Below, piece after piece: positions 30,155-38,046 of a stretch of DNA of 55,435 nucleotides (positions are counted from its first letter, which is position 1; each line of letters begins with the position of its first letter). This DNA comes from a virus. The stretch is taken from IMG/VR virus record IMGVR_UViG_3300019880_000002, positions 1 through 55,435 of that record. The stretch is one strand, 5' to 3'. Below the pieces are notes generated by a model. The model was not told where the DNA came from. It did no database searches and worked only from the letters and a program-made list of their open reading frames with translations. The position numbers and the translations under genes were made by a program.

Positions 30155-30500
30155 ATCAGTACAGACGACACTGGAGGAAGCTAGCCGCTGCCCGAAGTGC
30201 AACGAGGTCGGGGAGCTCCTCAAGAAGACACCAATCGCATCGCGATCTCCTAACGGAGCTCGACGTGAGGTGACTATTGGAGCACAACTTCACCACTTCA
30301 TGTGCATGAACACACGATGCAAGTGGTACAATGAAGTATGTCGACTCGTCCAGGTCAACCCTGATGGGTCGATTCCGCCGCCACAGGTGAAGAGGATCAA
30401 AGAGTTCCCGGTTGTGCCTGATCGTACGAGGGAAGTCAACGACGCGCTCGAACGTCAATTGCGTCTGGAGCTTGAAGGTGGCGCTGAGGTCTCACGCTAA
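30147..30500 (+). CDS. Zinc-ribbon-like protein
   Basis: 117 aa. CPKC (about 15-18) and CMNTRC (about 53-58), with a nearby His, fit a zinc ribbon. The C-terminal part is charged with a helix NDALERQLRLELEGG. Overlaps the previous gene by eight bases. Probably nucleic-acid binding. Confidence 0.68.
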   Translation: MSESVQTTLEEASRCPKCNEVGELLKKTPIASRSPNGARREVTIGAQLHHFMCMNTRCKWYNEVCRLVQVNPDGSIPPPQVKRIKEFPVVPDRTREVNDALERQLRLELEGGAEVSR

Positions 30501-30575
30501 GAGACCTTAGTTAGACAAACAGCTAGGTAAAGTATTCTAAACACCAGATTCCTTTGGTCTAATAGCTCGTCTCTT
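30499..30575. repeat. Intergenic hairpin element (AAGAGAC family, copy 3)
   Basis: AAGAGAC (30499-30505) pairs with GTCTCTT (30569-30575); inner GTTAGAC pairs with GGTCTAA. The first 20 bases closely match copy 1 at 3243 (AGAGACCTT then TTAGACAAAC). It begins in the stop codon of the upstream gene, so it may act as a terminator. Confidence 0.6.
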
Positions 30576-30670
30576 AGGTCTTTTCTACTAGTCTATAGCT
30601 TTGCTAGCTTAGGATTACGTTGACCTTGACGAGCTATTATACGAGTGGTATCCGGACGAAAGAGGGTAGC

Positions 30671-31180
30671 ATGGCAACGCGCCGTGAGATGGGATTGTCT
30701 GCTCGATCTGACATGAACATCCTTAGTGCTGGCTGGGCCGAAGTCTTCATGTCAGGCAACGAAGCTGAACAGACTAGCAAGGTAGCACAGGATATGTTCC
30801 ATTGTCCTCCCGGGCTTCGTAGCTTTCTCGAAGACGTAATCGAAGAAGGAATCGATCATGTCAATAGTGACATCACTCGGATGTACGAGAGTGGTCAACT
30901 TGAGGCTGGAACCGAAGAAGCATATAACCAGATCATGTACAGATTGGTTCATCTCACACGCTTCGTTAGCACTAGGATGTACGTACTCGGTCAGCACATG
31001 GTAACACGTTTGCCTTTTGACAAACTGACTCCGTGCCCATGTGACGTGTTGTACGAAGATGAGCTGGAAGACTTCTTGAAGCAGGCTTCGTACAACATGC
31101 AAGGCTATCGGAAGTCATTGAGAGGGGATGGGTTCGTAATCTTGAACTGGAACCCTGACAAGAAGCCGGAGCAGACATGA
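30671..31180 (+). CDS. Hypothetical protein
   Basis: 169 aa from ATG 30671 with AGAGGGTAGC upstream. Helical, acidic (SFLEDVIEEGIDHVNSDITRMYESG), with a small CPCDVLYEDELEDFL segment near the C-terminus. No family recognised. It overlaps the next gene by four bases and leads the helicase operon. Confidence 0.75.
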   Translation: MATRREMGLSARSDMNILSAGWAEVFMSGNEAEQTSKVAQDMFHCPPGLRSFLEDVIEEGIDHVNSDITRMYESGQLEAGTEEAYNQIMYRLVHLTRFVSTRMYVLGQHMVTRLPFDKLTPCPCDVLYEDELEDFLKQASYNMQGYRKSLRGDGFVILNWNPDKKPEQT

Positions 31181-31323
31181 AGCGTTGGATAAACCAGTAC
31201 TTCTATTCGTGTGGACTCCTACACTTGATTGGCAAACGGGCCTGGCCGTGGAATGTACGTATCGCCTGGTCTGAAGCCGGAAAGCGTTTGGAGAAAGCAC
31301 GTAAGCAGGGCTGGAGAGTGTGA
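31177..31323 (+). CDS. 48-aa basic protein
   Basis: ATG 31177 overlaps the preceding stop (ATGA) and its own stop overlaps the helicase ATG. Trp- and Arg-rich (KRWINQYFYSCG, then GKRAWPWNVRIAWSEAGKR). Possibly a helicase cofactor by position; unknown. Confidence 0.62.
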   Translation: MKRWINQYFYSCGLLHLIGKRAWPWNVRIAWSEAGKRLEKARKQGWRV

Positions 31324-32843
31324 TGAAGTTATACCCGTTTCAAAAGGACATGGTTGATAAGTTTGAATACGTTCCAAGTGTCCTTTGCGGGGATGACATG
31401 GGTACCGGCAAGACGTTCGAAGCCCTTGCATTGGACCTACGTAGACGAACAAAGCAACTAGACGGATACAAACAGACAGACTGTAAGACGTTAATTGTTA
31501 CACCGTCAACAGTTATGTCGTCGTGGGTTGATCACATCAAAGCCATTTGGCCCGGAGCCAAGGTAGCCGTGATCAACCCAAAAAGTCGAGGCGTCCTGAT
31601 CGCACAGCTTCAGGACAACTACCATTACTACATCATCCATTGGGAAGCACTTCGCCTGATAGATGAACTACGAGACGTTCATTGGTGGCACATCATCGCC
31701 GATGAGGTTCACCGCGCCAAGAACCGTAAGGCGCAACAGACACAAGCATTGTGGAAGCTCAAGACCAGTTACAAGACAGGCTTGTCTGGCACGCCAGCAG
31801 ACAATGCACCACAAGATCTATGGGCCATCTTGCACTGGTTGTACCCAAGGTATTGGTCAAGCTTTTGGAAGTTCAACAACTACTACGTCAAGATCCAAGT
31901 ACACACCAAGGGAGCCTGTACGGCCTTTACCATTAAGCCAGATGGCGAACAGGAGATGTGCGGAGGGTATCACAAGAACGGCTACCAAGCAGTAGTAGGA
32001 GTAGCTCACGTCGATGAACTCATGTCGATAATAGAACCCTACTACCTTCGTAGGCTTAAAGAAGACGTCATTGGAGACCTTCCCGACAAGTACTATACGG
32101 AGATCAAGGTCCAGCTTGCGCCAAGGCAACGTCGCATTTACGATCAAATGCGTTCGAACATGTTGGCTTGGGTAGGTAAGCACGAGCACGAACCAATCGC
32201 GGCTCCGATCGTAGTCGCACAGCTAGTTCGATTGAAGCAGTTTGCTCTAGGCTATGCAGAGCTAGAGACATTCAAGAGGAAGAACCGCGAGACAGGCATT
32301 GTAGAAGAACGTCAACGTGTCAAGCTGTCGGAGCCATCATCCAAGCTTGATGCAGTCATGCAGAAGATCGAGGACAACCCCAATAGGCAGGTGGTGGTAT
32401 TCAGTGAGTCGAAGCAAATTATCAATTTGTTTTCAGTTCGCCTACAAGCCGCCAGGATTCCACACGTTCTCCTCACCGGTGATACTCCGCAGACAGATCG
32501 GGGTGGTGTGGTGGATAGTTTCCAAAGAGGGACTGCCAGAGTTTTCGCTGGGACAATACATGCTGGTGGCGAGGGAATTACACTCACGGCCAGCTCCACA
32601 GTTATATTCCTTGACAGGACGTGGAACCCTTCGAAGAATAGGCAGGCTGAGGATCGTTGCCACCGCATCGGTCAGACGAATGCAGTCGAAGTAATCGACA
32701 TCATCGCAGATGATACAGTTGATCGTGGACGTTTGCAAACGATCAAGCTCAAGTGGTCGTGGCTCAAGCAACTGCTAGGCGACAAGACAGTGGAGAACGA
32801 TGACGACCTACACACCAACATGGACGAGCACGCATCGAAGTAG
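31323..32843 (+). CDS. SNF2-type DEAD/DEAH helicase
   Basis: 506 aa. Domain 1 has Walker A GDDMGTGKT (about 26-34), the Walker B/DEAH equivalent ADEVHRAKN (about 122-130) and motif III SGTPADN. Domain 2 has VVVFSESKQ, FAGTIHAGGEGITLT and motif VI DRTWNPSKNRQAEDRCHRIGQ. This is a compact SNF2 ATPase without extra domains. Phage members are thought to remodel or displace proteins from DNA during replication or transcription. The ATG overlaps the upstream stop. Confidence 0.92.
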   Translation: MKLYPFQKDMVDKFEYVPSVLCGDDMGTGKTFEALALDLRRRTKQLDGYKQTDCKTLIVTPSTVMSSWVDHIKAIWPGAKVAVINPKSRGVLIAQLQDNYHYYIIHWEALRLIDELRDVHWWHIIADEVHRAKNRKAQQTQALWKLKTSYKTGLSGTPADNAPQDLWAILHWLYPRYWSSFWKFNNYYVKIQVHTKGACTAFTIKPDGEQEMCGGYHKNGYQAVVGVAHVDELMSIIEPYYLRRLKEDVIGDLPDKYYTEIKVQLAPRQRRIYDQMRSNMLAWVGKHEHEPIAAPIVVAQLVRLKQFALGYAELETFKRKNRETGIVEERQRVKLSEPSSKLDAVMQKIEDNPNRQVVVFSESKQIINLFSVRLQAARIPHVLLTGDTPQTDRGGVVDSFQRGTARVFAGTIHAGGEGITLTASSTVIFLDRTWNPSKNRQAEDRCHRIGQTNAVEVIDIIADDTVDRGRLQTIKLKWSWLKQLLGDKTVENDDDLHTNMDEHASK

Positions 32844-33249
32844 TACAGGATACGGCCCCAAGCTCAATAACGGAACCCTGATTGGTGAGTATAAACTCAT
32901 AACAAAGATGGACCTCGGTGAAGAGTACGAGGTCAAGATCGTGTTGGAGATGGGCAACGAGACTACCTACGGAGATCTTCCATGGGTACTCTCGTTGCCC
33001 TTTCCTGCGCTCTTAGTAAGGGGGCATGCACTTTGTAAGCGAGGGTTATATACAGCGTATGGAGCTGTGCCCTTCTTTATCGAATCTCGTCATGATCGCT
33101 TTACGCTTTGCGGATACAAGCAAGATGGCAAGTTCTTACAGTACAAGGACTCGGTCGGCCCTCTCAAGCCTCTCACTTGGCGAACAGCTGACAGGCTTGA
33201 GATTGAATTGTACATGATAAGGAGACCTTATGCACCAGTACTTCCATAG
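32800..33249 (+). CDS. Hypothetical protein
   Basis: Up to 149 aa from ATG 32800, overlapping the helicase gene by 44 bases, with GTGGAGAACG upstream. Beta-rich centre (YEVKIVLEMGNETTYGD, LSLPFPALLVRG) and basic end. A later start near 32908 is possible. No domain known. Confidence 0.6.
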   Translation: MTTYTPTWTSTHRSSTGYGPKLNNGTLIGEYKLITKMDLGEEYEVKIVLEMGNETTYGDLPWVLSLPFPALLVRGHALCKRGLYTAYGAVPFFIESRHDRFTLCGYKQDGKFLQYKDSVGPLKPLTWRTADRLEIELYMIRRPYAPVLP

Positions 33250-33535
33250 CAGTGGCATAACTGATCTCGATGCAATTCACAAGGAAGCAATGTATCGACT
33301 CATAGATAAGAAGTACCCCGAAGAGTCACTCATTCATTTGCACCCCAAGTACGTCAAAGGGATAAGTAAGGATATTCCTTGCGAGGTCACAACAGTTGAT
33401 CGCCTTAGGGACGAAGAGGATCTGAAGAAGGATCCAGATCACGAGTGGATCCTCTTCAGCAGAATCGATCCGGCATATGTACATCCTGGTACAGGAGCTC
33501 TAACCTGGAAGGAGAAAGATGCTGGGTCCGAGTGA
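33230..33535 (+). CDS. Hypothetical protein
   Basis: 101 aa from ATG 33230 with AAGGAGACCTT upstream, overlapping the previous gene by 20 bases. Mixed fold with His/Asp/Glu; KDPDHEWILFSRIDPAYVH near the end. Unrecognised family. Confidence 0.7.
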   Translation: MHQYFHSSGITDLDAIHKEAMYRLIDKKYPEESLIHLHPKYVKGISKDIPCEVTTVDRLRDEEDLKKDPDHEWILFSRIDPAYVHPGTGALTWKEKDAGSE

Positions 33536-33725
33536 TGATGACGACCGAATCTGTGTGAACGCTACAGCTATCTGCACGTCAGAGAATGAAGTCGCAAGAG
33601 TAGCTGAAGTGTTAGCTCGAGCTGTAACTGGCCTAGCTCTTGAAGGCATAAACATCAATATGGGGTTCGTTCGAGTACCTGCCGACGAACCAATCGGACC
33701 ATTTGGACCTATCAATGGAGCCTAA
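33519..33725 (+). CDS. Hypothetical protein
   Basis: 68 aa from ATG 33519 with AAGGAGAAAG upstream, overlapping the previous gene by 17 bases. Acidic start (GPSDDDDRICVNATA), helix EVARVAEVLARAVTGLALEG, Pro/Gly-rich end. Unknown. Confidence 0.65.
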   Translation: MLGPSDDDDRICVNATAICTSENEVARVAEVLARAVTGLALEGININMGFVRVPADEPIGPFGPINGA

Positions 33726-33727
33726 CA

Positions 33728-33835
33728 GTGGAGCTACTCCTCAAACTTACAGCCCTCGCTTTAGGAATCTGGATACTACTACTAGCGACGTTTCTTGGTA
33801 TCATCATCGTCAAGGGAGGCAAGCGTACCGAATGA
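33728..33835 (+). CDS. 35-aa membrane peptide
   Basis: GTG 33728 behind GGAGCCTAACA. The peptide is a single helix (LKLTALALGIWILLLATFLG) followed by a basic GGKRTE end. Its stop overlaps the next ATG (ATGA). Confidence 0.6.
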   Translation: MELLLKLTALALGIWILLLATFLGIIIVKGGKRTE

Positions 33836-34134
33836 GCATCGAAAGCAATACCATCCCTGGAGAAGTTGTACCAGATGGTTACCTCGAAATCAGGTTCCTC
33901 GAAACGTCCATGTTGTGTTTCAATTTCGAGGAGATCAAAGGTTGGCGTCTCGAGCACGGCTGGCTTCGAGTCTTCCTGAATACTCGTAACATAAGCTGGC
34001 CCTTCCATCGCATTGACACTGTCACAGTAGTATACAATTCGGCTGAAGTACAAGAAGCAATAGACGCTTCTAGAAAAGGTAAAGGTCCTACCGACACCTT
34101 CAGTTGTAACAAATGCGGAGGTGAAATCAAGTGA
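33832..34134 (+). CDS. Hypothetical protein with C-terminal Cys pair
   Basis: 100 aa from ATG 33832. Beta-rich (GYLEIRFLETSMLCFNFEE, DTVTVVYN), ending CNKCGGEIK, a half zinc ribbon. ATGA-type coupling on both sides. Function unknown. Confidence 0.68.
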   Translation: MSIESNTIPGEVVPDGYLEIRFLETSMLCFNFEEIKGWRLEHGWLRVFLNTRNISWPFHRIDTVTVVYNSAEVQEAIDASRKGKGPTDTFSCNKCGGEIK

Positions 34135-34481
34135 AGTATGTCGTGTTGGAATTCGATAGCGATGACGATGCCGACGCGTTTGCGAGTACGATGCAAACCG
34201 TTCACGAAGAACCAACCCAGACCATCAGGGTGAGAGGCATCTTCAAGAAGCCTTCGCAGTTCTGTGAATGCCCTCCATCGAAGACAAGTGTGCGAGGACA
34301 GAAATGGGGATGGTGGATTCATAAGGACTGTGGTAAGCCAAAGCGTGGTCAGTGGCAACATGCTCGTAACCTCCTCGACCCGATTGACATCCCAGCAAGC
34401 GAGCGCAACATCTGGCTCGGAGTGGTAGAGGGAGGGCCCAAGTATGGTCGAACGGGTAGCTGGAAACCCTCGAACGTGTAG
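34131..34481 (+). CDS. Hypothetical protein
   Basis: 116 aa from GTG 34131. Starts KYVVLEFDSDDDADAFASTM, a ferredoxin-like beta-alpha start. It then has CECPPSK, WGWWIHKDCGKP (a Cys/His set that may bind zinc) and a basic end. No family recognised. Confidence 0.65.
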   Translation: MKYVVLEFDSDDDADAFASTMQTVHEEPTQTIRVRGIFKKPSQFCECPPSKTSVRGQKWGWWIHKDCGKPKRGQWQHARNLLDPIDIPASERNIWLGVVEGGPKYGRTGSWKPSNV

Positions 34482-34632
34482 GTATTGTTCAGTTCAACTA
34501 AAGTGGAAAGGTGAGAAGTGGGTTGACCTTGAAACTTTAGCGGAGAAATGTCCTGAGTTCCATTGGGGACATCGACCCTCCAATGCACTTCGACCTGATC
34601 AGAAGAAAGCAATCGGACAGACGAATGTATGA
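34444..34632 (+). CDS. Small Cys/His protein
   Basis: 62 aa, with GGGAGGG upstream and a 38-base overlap with the previous gene. CRYCSVQLKWKGEKW followed by C and H residues (KCPEFHWGH) suggests a small zinc site. Basic C-terminus. Unknown. Confidence 0.6.
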   Translation: MVERVAGNPRTCRYCSVQLKWKGEKWVDLETLAEKCPEFHWGHRPSNALRPDQKKAIGQTNV

Positions 34633-34676
34633 ATGCCGGTTGGGTTAGCAGCATCCCCACAGGGCCGAAATAGGAA

Positions 34677-34937
34677 ATGGATGAACTCTTGAATAAGAAA
34701 ACCATTGTCGGTTTGGGTTTGGTTGTTGTCGCTACATTGAGTGGTGCATCAGCTTGTCCTGAGCAAGGGCAGAAGCCAGAAGGTCCTCTCAAGACTTACC
34801 TCATCACACCTGCACCGGGAGCAATCGAGGGCCAGCCTTGCACTCGTGAGAGCCAAGAAAAGCTCGACGTTGGCTCTGGTGTGAACTACGTTTGTGCACG
34901 TGACATCTCGCGAGGATTGATCTGGAAGGTCCGCTGA
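34677..34937 (+). CDS. Putative secreted lipoprotein or exported protein
   Basis: 86 aa. N-terminus with KK, a hydrophobic core (TIVGLGLVVVATLSG) and ASAC at residues 24-27 resembles a lipoprotein signal peptide. The mature part is polar with two Cys (QPCTRE, YVCARD) that could pair. A phage lipoprotein expressed early could block superinfection; that is inference. A CCCACAGGGCCG box (34656-34667) lies just upstream. Confidence 0.62.
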   Translation: MDELLNKKTIVGLGLVVVATLSGASACPEQGQKPEGPLKTYLITPAPGAIEGQPCTRESQEKLDVGSGVNYVCARDISRGLIWKVR

Positions 34938-34946
34938 GTTGAAGGC

Positions 34947-34986
34947 GTCTCAGAATCACAGACAGTGATATAGATGATTCTGAGAC
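34947..34986. terminator. Perfect 11-bp hairpin before P7
   Basis: GTCTCAGAATC pairs with GATTCTGAGAC around an 18-base loop. There is no long U-run. It lies directly upstream of promoter P7 and likely ends the previous operon. Confidence 0.6.
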
Positions 34987-34988
34987 CC

Positions 34989-35020
34989 CTTGAGGTCAAC
35001 AGGGTGTTCAAGGGTATAAT
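34989..35020 (+). promoter_or_regulatory. Early promoter P7
   Basis: CTTGAGGTC at 34989-34997, 17 bases, TATAAT at 35015-35020. It precedes the recombination and replication genes. Confidence 0.75.
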
Positions 35021-35047
35021 TAAGTATAGTATAGGGGAGGTTAAAAA

Positions 35048-36352
35048 TTGAACATAAACGACTACATCGAATTGAAACTTACACACTCCATTCACACAAG
35101 CGAACGACTTAGTTTCCGAGGATGTCGACGCCGTCATCACTGGCTTTTTGTCGACAGATGGTACCCCCAAACGACTCCGAAGCCGCTAGAGTTCGGCTCA
35201 GCCTTTCACATGGCGATGGAAACGTTATATGATCCACTTCTATGGGGTAAGGACGCTGAGACTCGCGAGACACTAGCTCTGCTCGCATTCAAGAACAAGT
35301 GCATTGAGCAGAAGAACTACTACGTACAACAGAACAACGGACAAATTGACCCAGAGCTTGATCAGGACTTCAAAGAGCGCGTAGAGCTTGGCGAAGGAAT
35401 GCTTAGGTACCACTGCAACAAGGTCAGTCCCAAACTAGATGGGCACCTCAAACCGATCAAAGTCGAGATCGAGTTCGAGGTGCCTATTCGTGACCCTCAA
35501 GGCGAGCTTGTCTGGTGCAAGTGTGACCAGTGTTTTAAGCTTTGGGGAGGCTCCAAAGAAGGTGCTGTTCACCACGACAGGTGGCAAGAGTCTCTTGACC
35601 GCGACGTTGCTCAACAGTGGCTCGAAGATCGCATTATGGAAAGTATTTACCGCCGCAGCGTCTGGGAAGGTCTGCCGCTTACTTATGGTGGTCGCATCGA
35701 CTGTCTGATGGAAGATGATCTCGGCAAGCTTTGGATCGTCGATTGGAAGACAGCAGCAAGGTTGACCGGACAAGAAGAGGGCGATGGCCCCGACGAGTAT
35801 ATCTTGCTCGATGATCAGATCACATCCTACTGTTGGGCTCTGTGGGTGTTGGGCATCGACGTTGCCGGATTCATTCACCACGAAGTCAAGAAGGCATTTC
35901 CAGTAGAGCCTGAGCCCAATAAGCAGCAGCGCAAAGGGTGTTGGTACTCTGTCAACAAGATGCAGAACACTTCGTACGATCTCTACCTCGAGACCGTCAG
36001 TGAAGGAGATCCTGGAGGTTTAGCTAGTGGAGCGTACGATGACTTCCTCGCTTGGCTCAAAGAAGAAGGTCCAAGGTTCTACAGTCGGAAACAAGTTTTT
36101 CGTACGCCGACGGAACTGGGTCATGCAGGATATAACATCTGGCAAGAAGCGATGGACATCATCGATCCGGCCCTTCGTGTTTACCCTTCTCCTGGACGAT
36201 TCGCATGTACGTTTTGCGCTTATCGCCAACCTTGCCTTGGTACGAATCGAGACGAGGATGTGGAATACATGTTCCTTTCGAACTTTGAAAGGCGTGAACG
36301 TCGGTACTGGGAAGTCGAACCGATGAGCACGGAGAGTAAGGGCGGACGATGA
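35048..36352 (+). CDS. PD-(D/E)XK nuclease (Cas4/RecB-like)
   Basis: 434 aa from TTG 35048 behind GGGGAGGTTAAAAA. N-terminal CRRRHHWLFVDRW, then LEFGSAFHMAMETLYDP (motif I region). The catalytic core YGGRIDCLMED...WIVDWKT (about 216-238) has the Asp and Lys of the fold. The C-terminus has FACTFCAYRQPCLG, Cys residues that with an N-terminal Cys may hold an iron-sulfur cluster. It probably acts as an exonuclease in recombination with the Sak4-like ATPase downstream. First gene after P7. Confidence 0.85.
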   Translation: MNINDYIELKLTHSIHTSERLSFRGCRRRHHWLFVDRWYPQTTPKPLEFGSAFHMAMETLYDPLLWGKDAETRETLALLAFKNKCIEQKNYYVQQNNGQIDPELDQDFKERVELGEGMLRYHCNKVSPKLDGHLKPIKVEIEFEVPIRDPQGELVWCKCDQCFKLWGGSKEGAVHHDRWQESLDRDVAQQWLEDRIMESIYRRSVWEGLPLTYGGRIDCLMEDDLGKLWIVDWKTAARLTGQEEGDGPDEYILLDDQITSYCWALWVLGIDVAGFIHHEVKKAFPVEPEPNKQQRKGCWYSVNKMQNTSYDLYLETVSEGDPGGLASGAYDDFLAWLKEEGPRFYSRKQVFRTPTELGHAGYNIWQEAMDIIDPALRVYPSPGRFACTFCAYRQPCLGTNRDEDVEYMFLSNFERRERRYWEVEPMSTESKGGR

Positions 36353-36435
36353 ATCGCTGGGTAGTCATTGACGCAGTTGCATTTGTCCTTATTTGTGGGG
36401 GCGCTGTCTTTATCACTTTCGGCCTGTTAGGATAA
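36349..36435 (+). CDS. 28-aa membrane peptide
   Basis: ATG 36349 overlaps the nuclease stop (ATGA). The product NRWVVIDAVAFVLICGGAVF continues into a short hydrophobic end: a single membrane helix. One base separates it from the next gene. It may be real because of tight coupling on both sides. Confidence 0.5.
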   Translation: MNRWVVIDAVAFVLICGGAVFITFGLLG

Positions 36436-36436
36436 C

Positions 36437-37354
36437 ATGAGAATAATCGAAGGTCAACTTGCTAAAGTGACCGAACTCACACCTAGAACCATCGCAGGTC
36501 TGAAGCTGGAGAGAGTGGCAGATGTACCGCCGCACTTTAACCTACTCGTATACGGGAAGTCCGGTGTCGGTAAAACACGACTTGCCGGCTCAGCTTATGC
36601 TGTTCCAGAGATGCGTCGAATCCTCTACATCGACATTGAAGGTGGTGTGCTCACACTGCGGAAGGAATTCCCAGGGGTCGAGCGAGTTCGTATTACCACC
36701 TGGAAAGAGATGCAGATGGTATACGATGCCCTCTACGCTGGAGGGCACGGTTTCGCCACAGTCATTCTCGACAGTCTAACTGAGATCCAGAAGTTTAACA
36801 TGAACGAGATCATGTTGCAGCTCATCGAAGGCAAGGGCGACGAACGTGATATGGACGTCCCCAGCATTCGAGAGTGGGGAAAGAATCTCGAACAGATTCG
36901 ACGGTTCGTTCGCGCATTCCGAGATCTTCCGATGAACGTTATCTTCACAGCGTTGGAGCGAGAAGACAAGGACCGGATGAACCGTCCGATTAAGCTCCCG
37001 TCATTGAGCGGGAAGATGGCCCAGGAGGTTGCAGCCTTCTTGGACATCGTACTGTACTACAATATCAAGGAGGTGACCGAGGACGGCGAGACAAAGCAGG
37101 CCCGTATCCTGCAGTCAGCTGCTACCGAGTCAACGGTTGCAAAGGATAGGTCGGGGCTACTACCTCCTGTTCTTATCGATCCTGACATGGAACAGCTGTA
37201 CGACATCATCGTCCGACAAACGGCACTAGCCAGCCAAAAGAAAATGGCAATCGAAACCAAAGAAACTCCACCCACTCCTGAAGCAGCACCTGCAAAACCA
37301 GACATGAAAGTAACCGACGAAATGATCGCAAAAGCGATGGGAGTTAGCAAGTGA
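36437..37354 (+). CDS. RecA-like AAA ATPase (Sak4-type recombinase)
   Basis: 305 aa. Walker A YGKSGVGKTRLA (about 39-50), Walker B-like VILDSLTEI (about 111-119), ERED and an Asn-Arg-Pro motif in the second half, and a Pro/Ala/Lys-rich C-terminus. The single-domain layout and the nearby nuclease and ssDNA-binding protein fit phage Sak4, which promotes single-strand annealing. Four-base overlap with the next gene. Confidence 0.85.
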   Translation: MRIIEGQLAKVTELTPRTIAGLKLERVADVPPHFNLLVYGKSGVGKTRLAGSAYAVPEMRRILYIDIEGGVLTLRKEFPGVERVRITTWKEMQMVYDALYAGGHGFATVILDSLTEIQKFNMNEIMLQLIEGKGDERDMDVPSIREWGKNLEQIRRFVRAFRDLPMNVIFTALEREDKDRMNRPIKLPSLSGKMAQEVAAFLDIVLYYNIKEVTEDGETKQARILQSAATESTVAKDRSGLLPPVLIDPDMEQLYDIIVRQTALASQKKMAIETKETPPTPEAAPAKPDMKVTDEMIAKAMGVSK

Positions 37355-37905
37355 GTGAATACGACGAGCCGGCGTACGAGCAGGATGACGATGGTGGCCT
37401 ATATGTCAACTTCTCGGACGAGGAAGCGGCGTCTGAGTCGAGGGACATCGAGCCTCTCCCGACAGGTAAGTACCTGGTGACCATCACTGATGTCATCCTG
37501 AAGGAGTGCGGGCCGGATAGCAAGAACCCCGGCAAGGCGTACTATGCAATCGAGTTCACCGTTGGAGCTGATCGCAAGGCTGGACAGTATGTCAACCGCA
37601 AGTGCTGGACGAACGCAATGCTCTTCAACCCAGCACTGTACACCATCTCGAACCTGATGAAGGCATTCGGGCTGGTGGTTAGTCCAGGACGGATGAAGGT
37701 TCCTTCGGCTGAATGGTTCGTTGGCAAGGTCCTCATGATCGGTGGACTGTACGTCGGCGAGACCAAGGACAAGAAGGACCCCAGCAAGACCTACTCTCCG
37801 AAGTTCGAGCCGAAGGGCTTTTGGCCGGAGAGTAAGTGGGAAGAGTCGGGTGGTACTGCTACCGCCAAGAGTACTACGGGAGCCCGATCTTCTCTGTTGT
37901 CATAA
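37351..37905 (+). CDS. Putative ssDNA-binding protein (DUF669-like)
   Basis: 184 aa from GTG 37351. Acidic start, then GKYLVTITDVILKECGPDS...YYAIEFTVGAD, an OB-like strand set, and a low-complexity Ser/Thr/Gly C-terminus as in many phage ssDNA-binding proteins. It is encoded between Sak4 and the primase-helicase. Confidence 0.72.
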   Translation: MSEYDEPAYEQDDDGGLYVNFSDEEAASESRDIEPLPTGKYLVTITDVILKECGPDSKNPGKAYYAIEFTVGADRKAGQYVNRKCWTNAMLFNPALYTISNLMKAFGLVVSPGRMKVPSAEWFVGKVLMIGGLYVGETKDKKDPSKTYSPKFEPKGFWPESKWEESGGTATAKSTTGARSSLLS

Positions 37906-38020
37906 TGTACTGTAAAGAACCTCGTTAGGGTTCAGTTACAGTAGAAGACGAACCAGTACACCTTAGCGCTGCTACTGTCGGTGGGAGTAGACCGACGACC
38001 AACTGAGGTGTACTGGTTCC
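37906..38020 (+). ncRNA. Structured intergenic RNA before the primase gene
   Basis: Two strong elements fill the 141-base gap. TACTGTAA/TTACAGTA (37908-37943) encloses GAACC/GGTTC. A perfect 13-bp stem AACCAGTACACCT/AGGTGTACTGGTT (37951-38018) encloses GTCGGT/ACCGAC. The next ATG is 27 bases downstream. It could be a terminator with read-through, an RNA leader or a binding site. Confidence 0.6.
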
Positions 38021-38046
38021 TTCTTAACTGAATAGGACGGTGAGTA

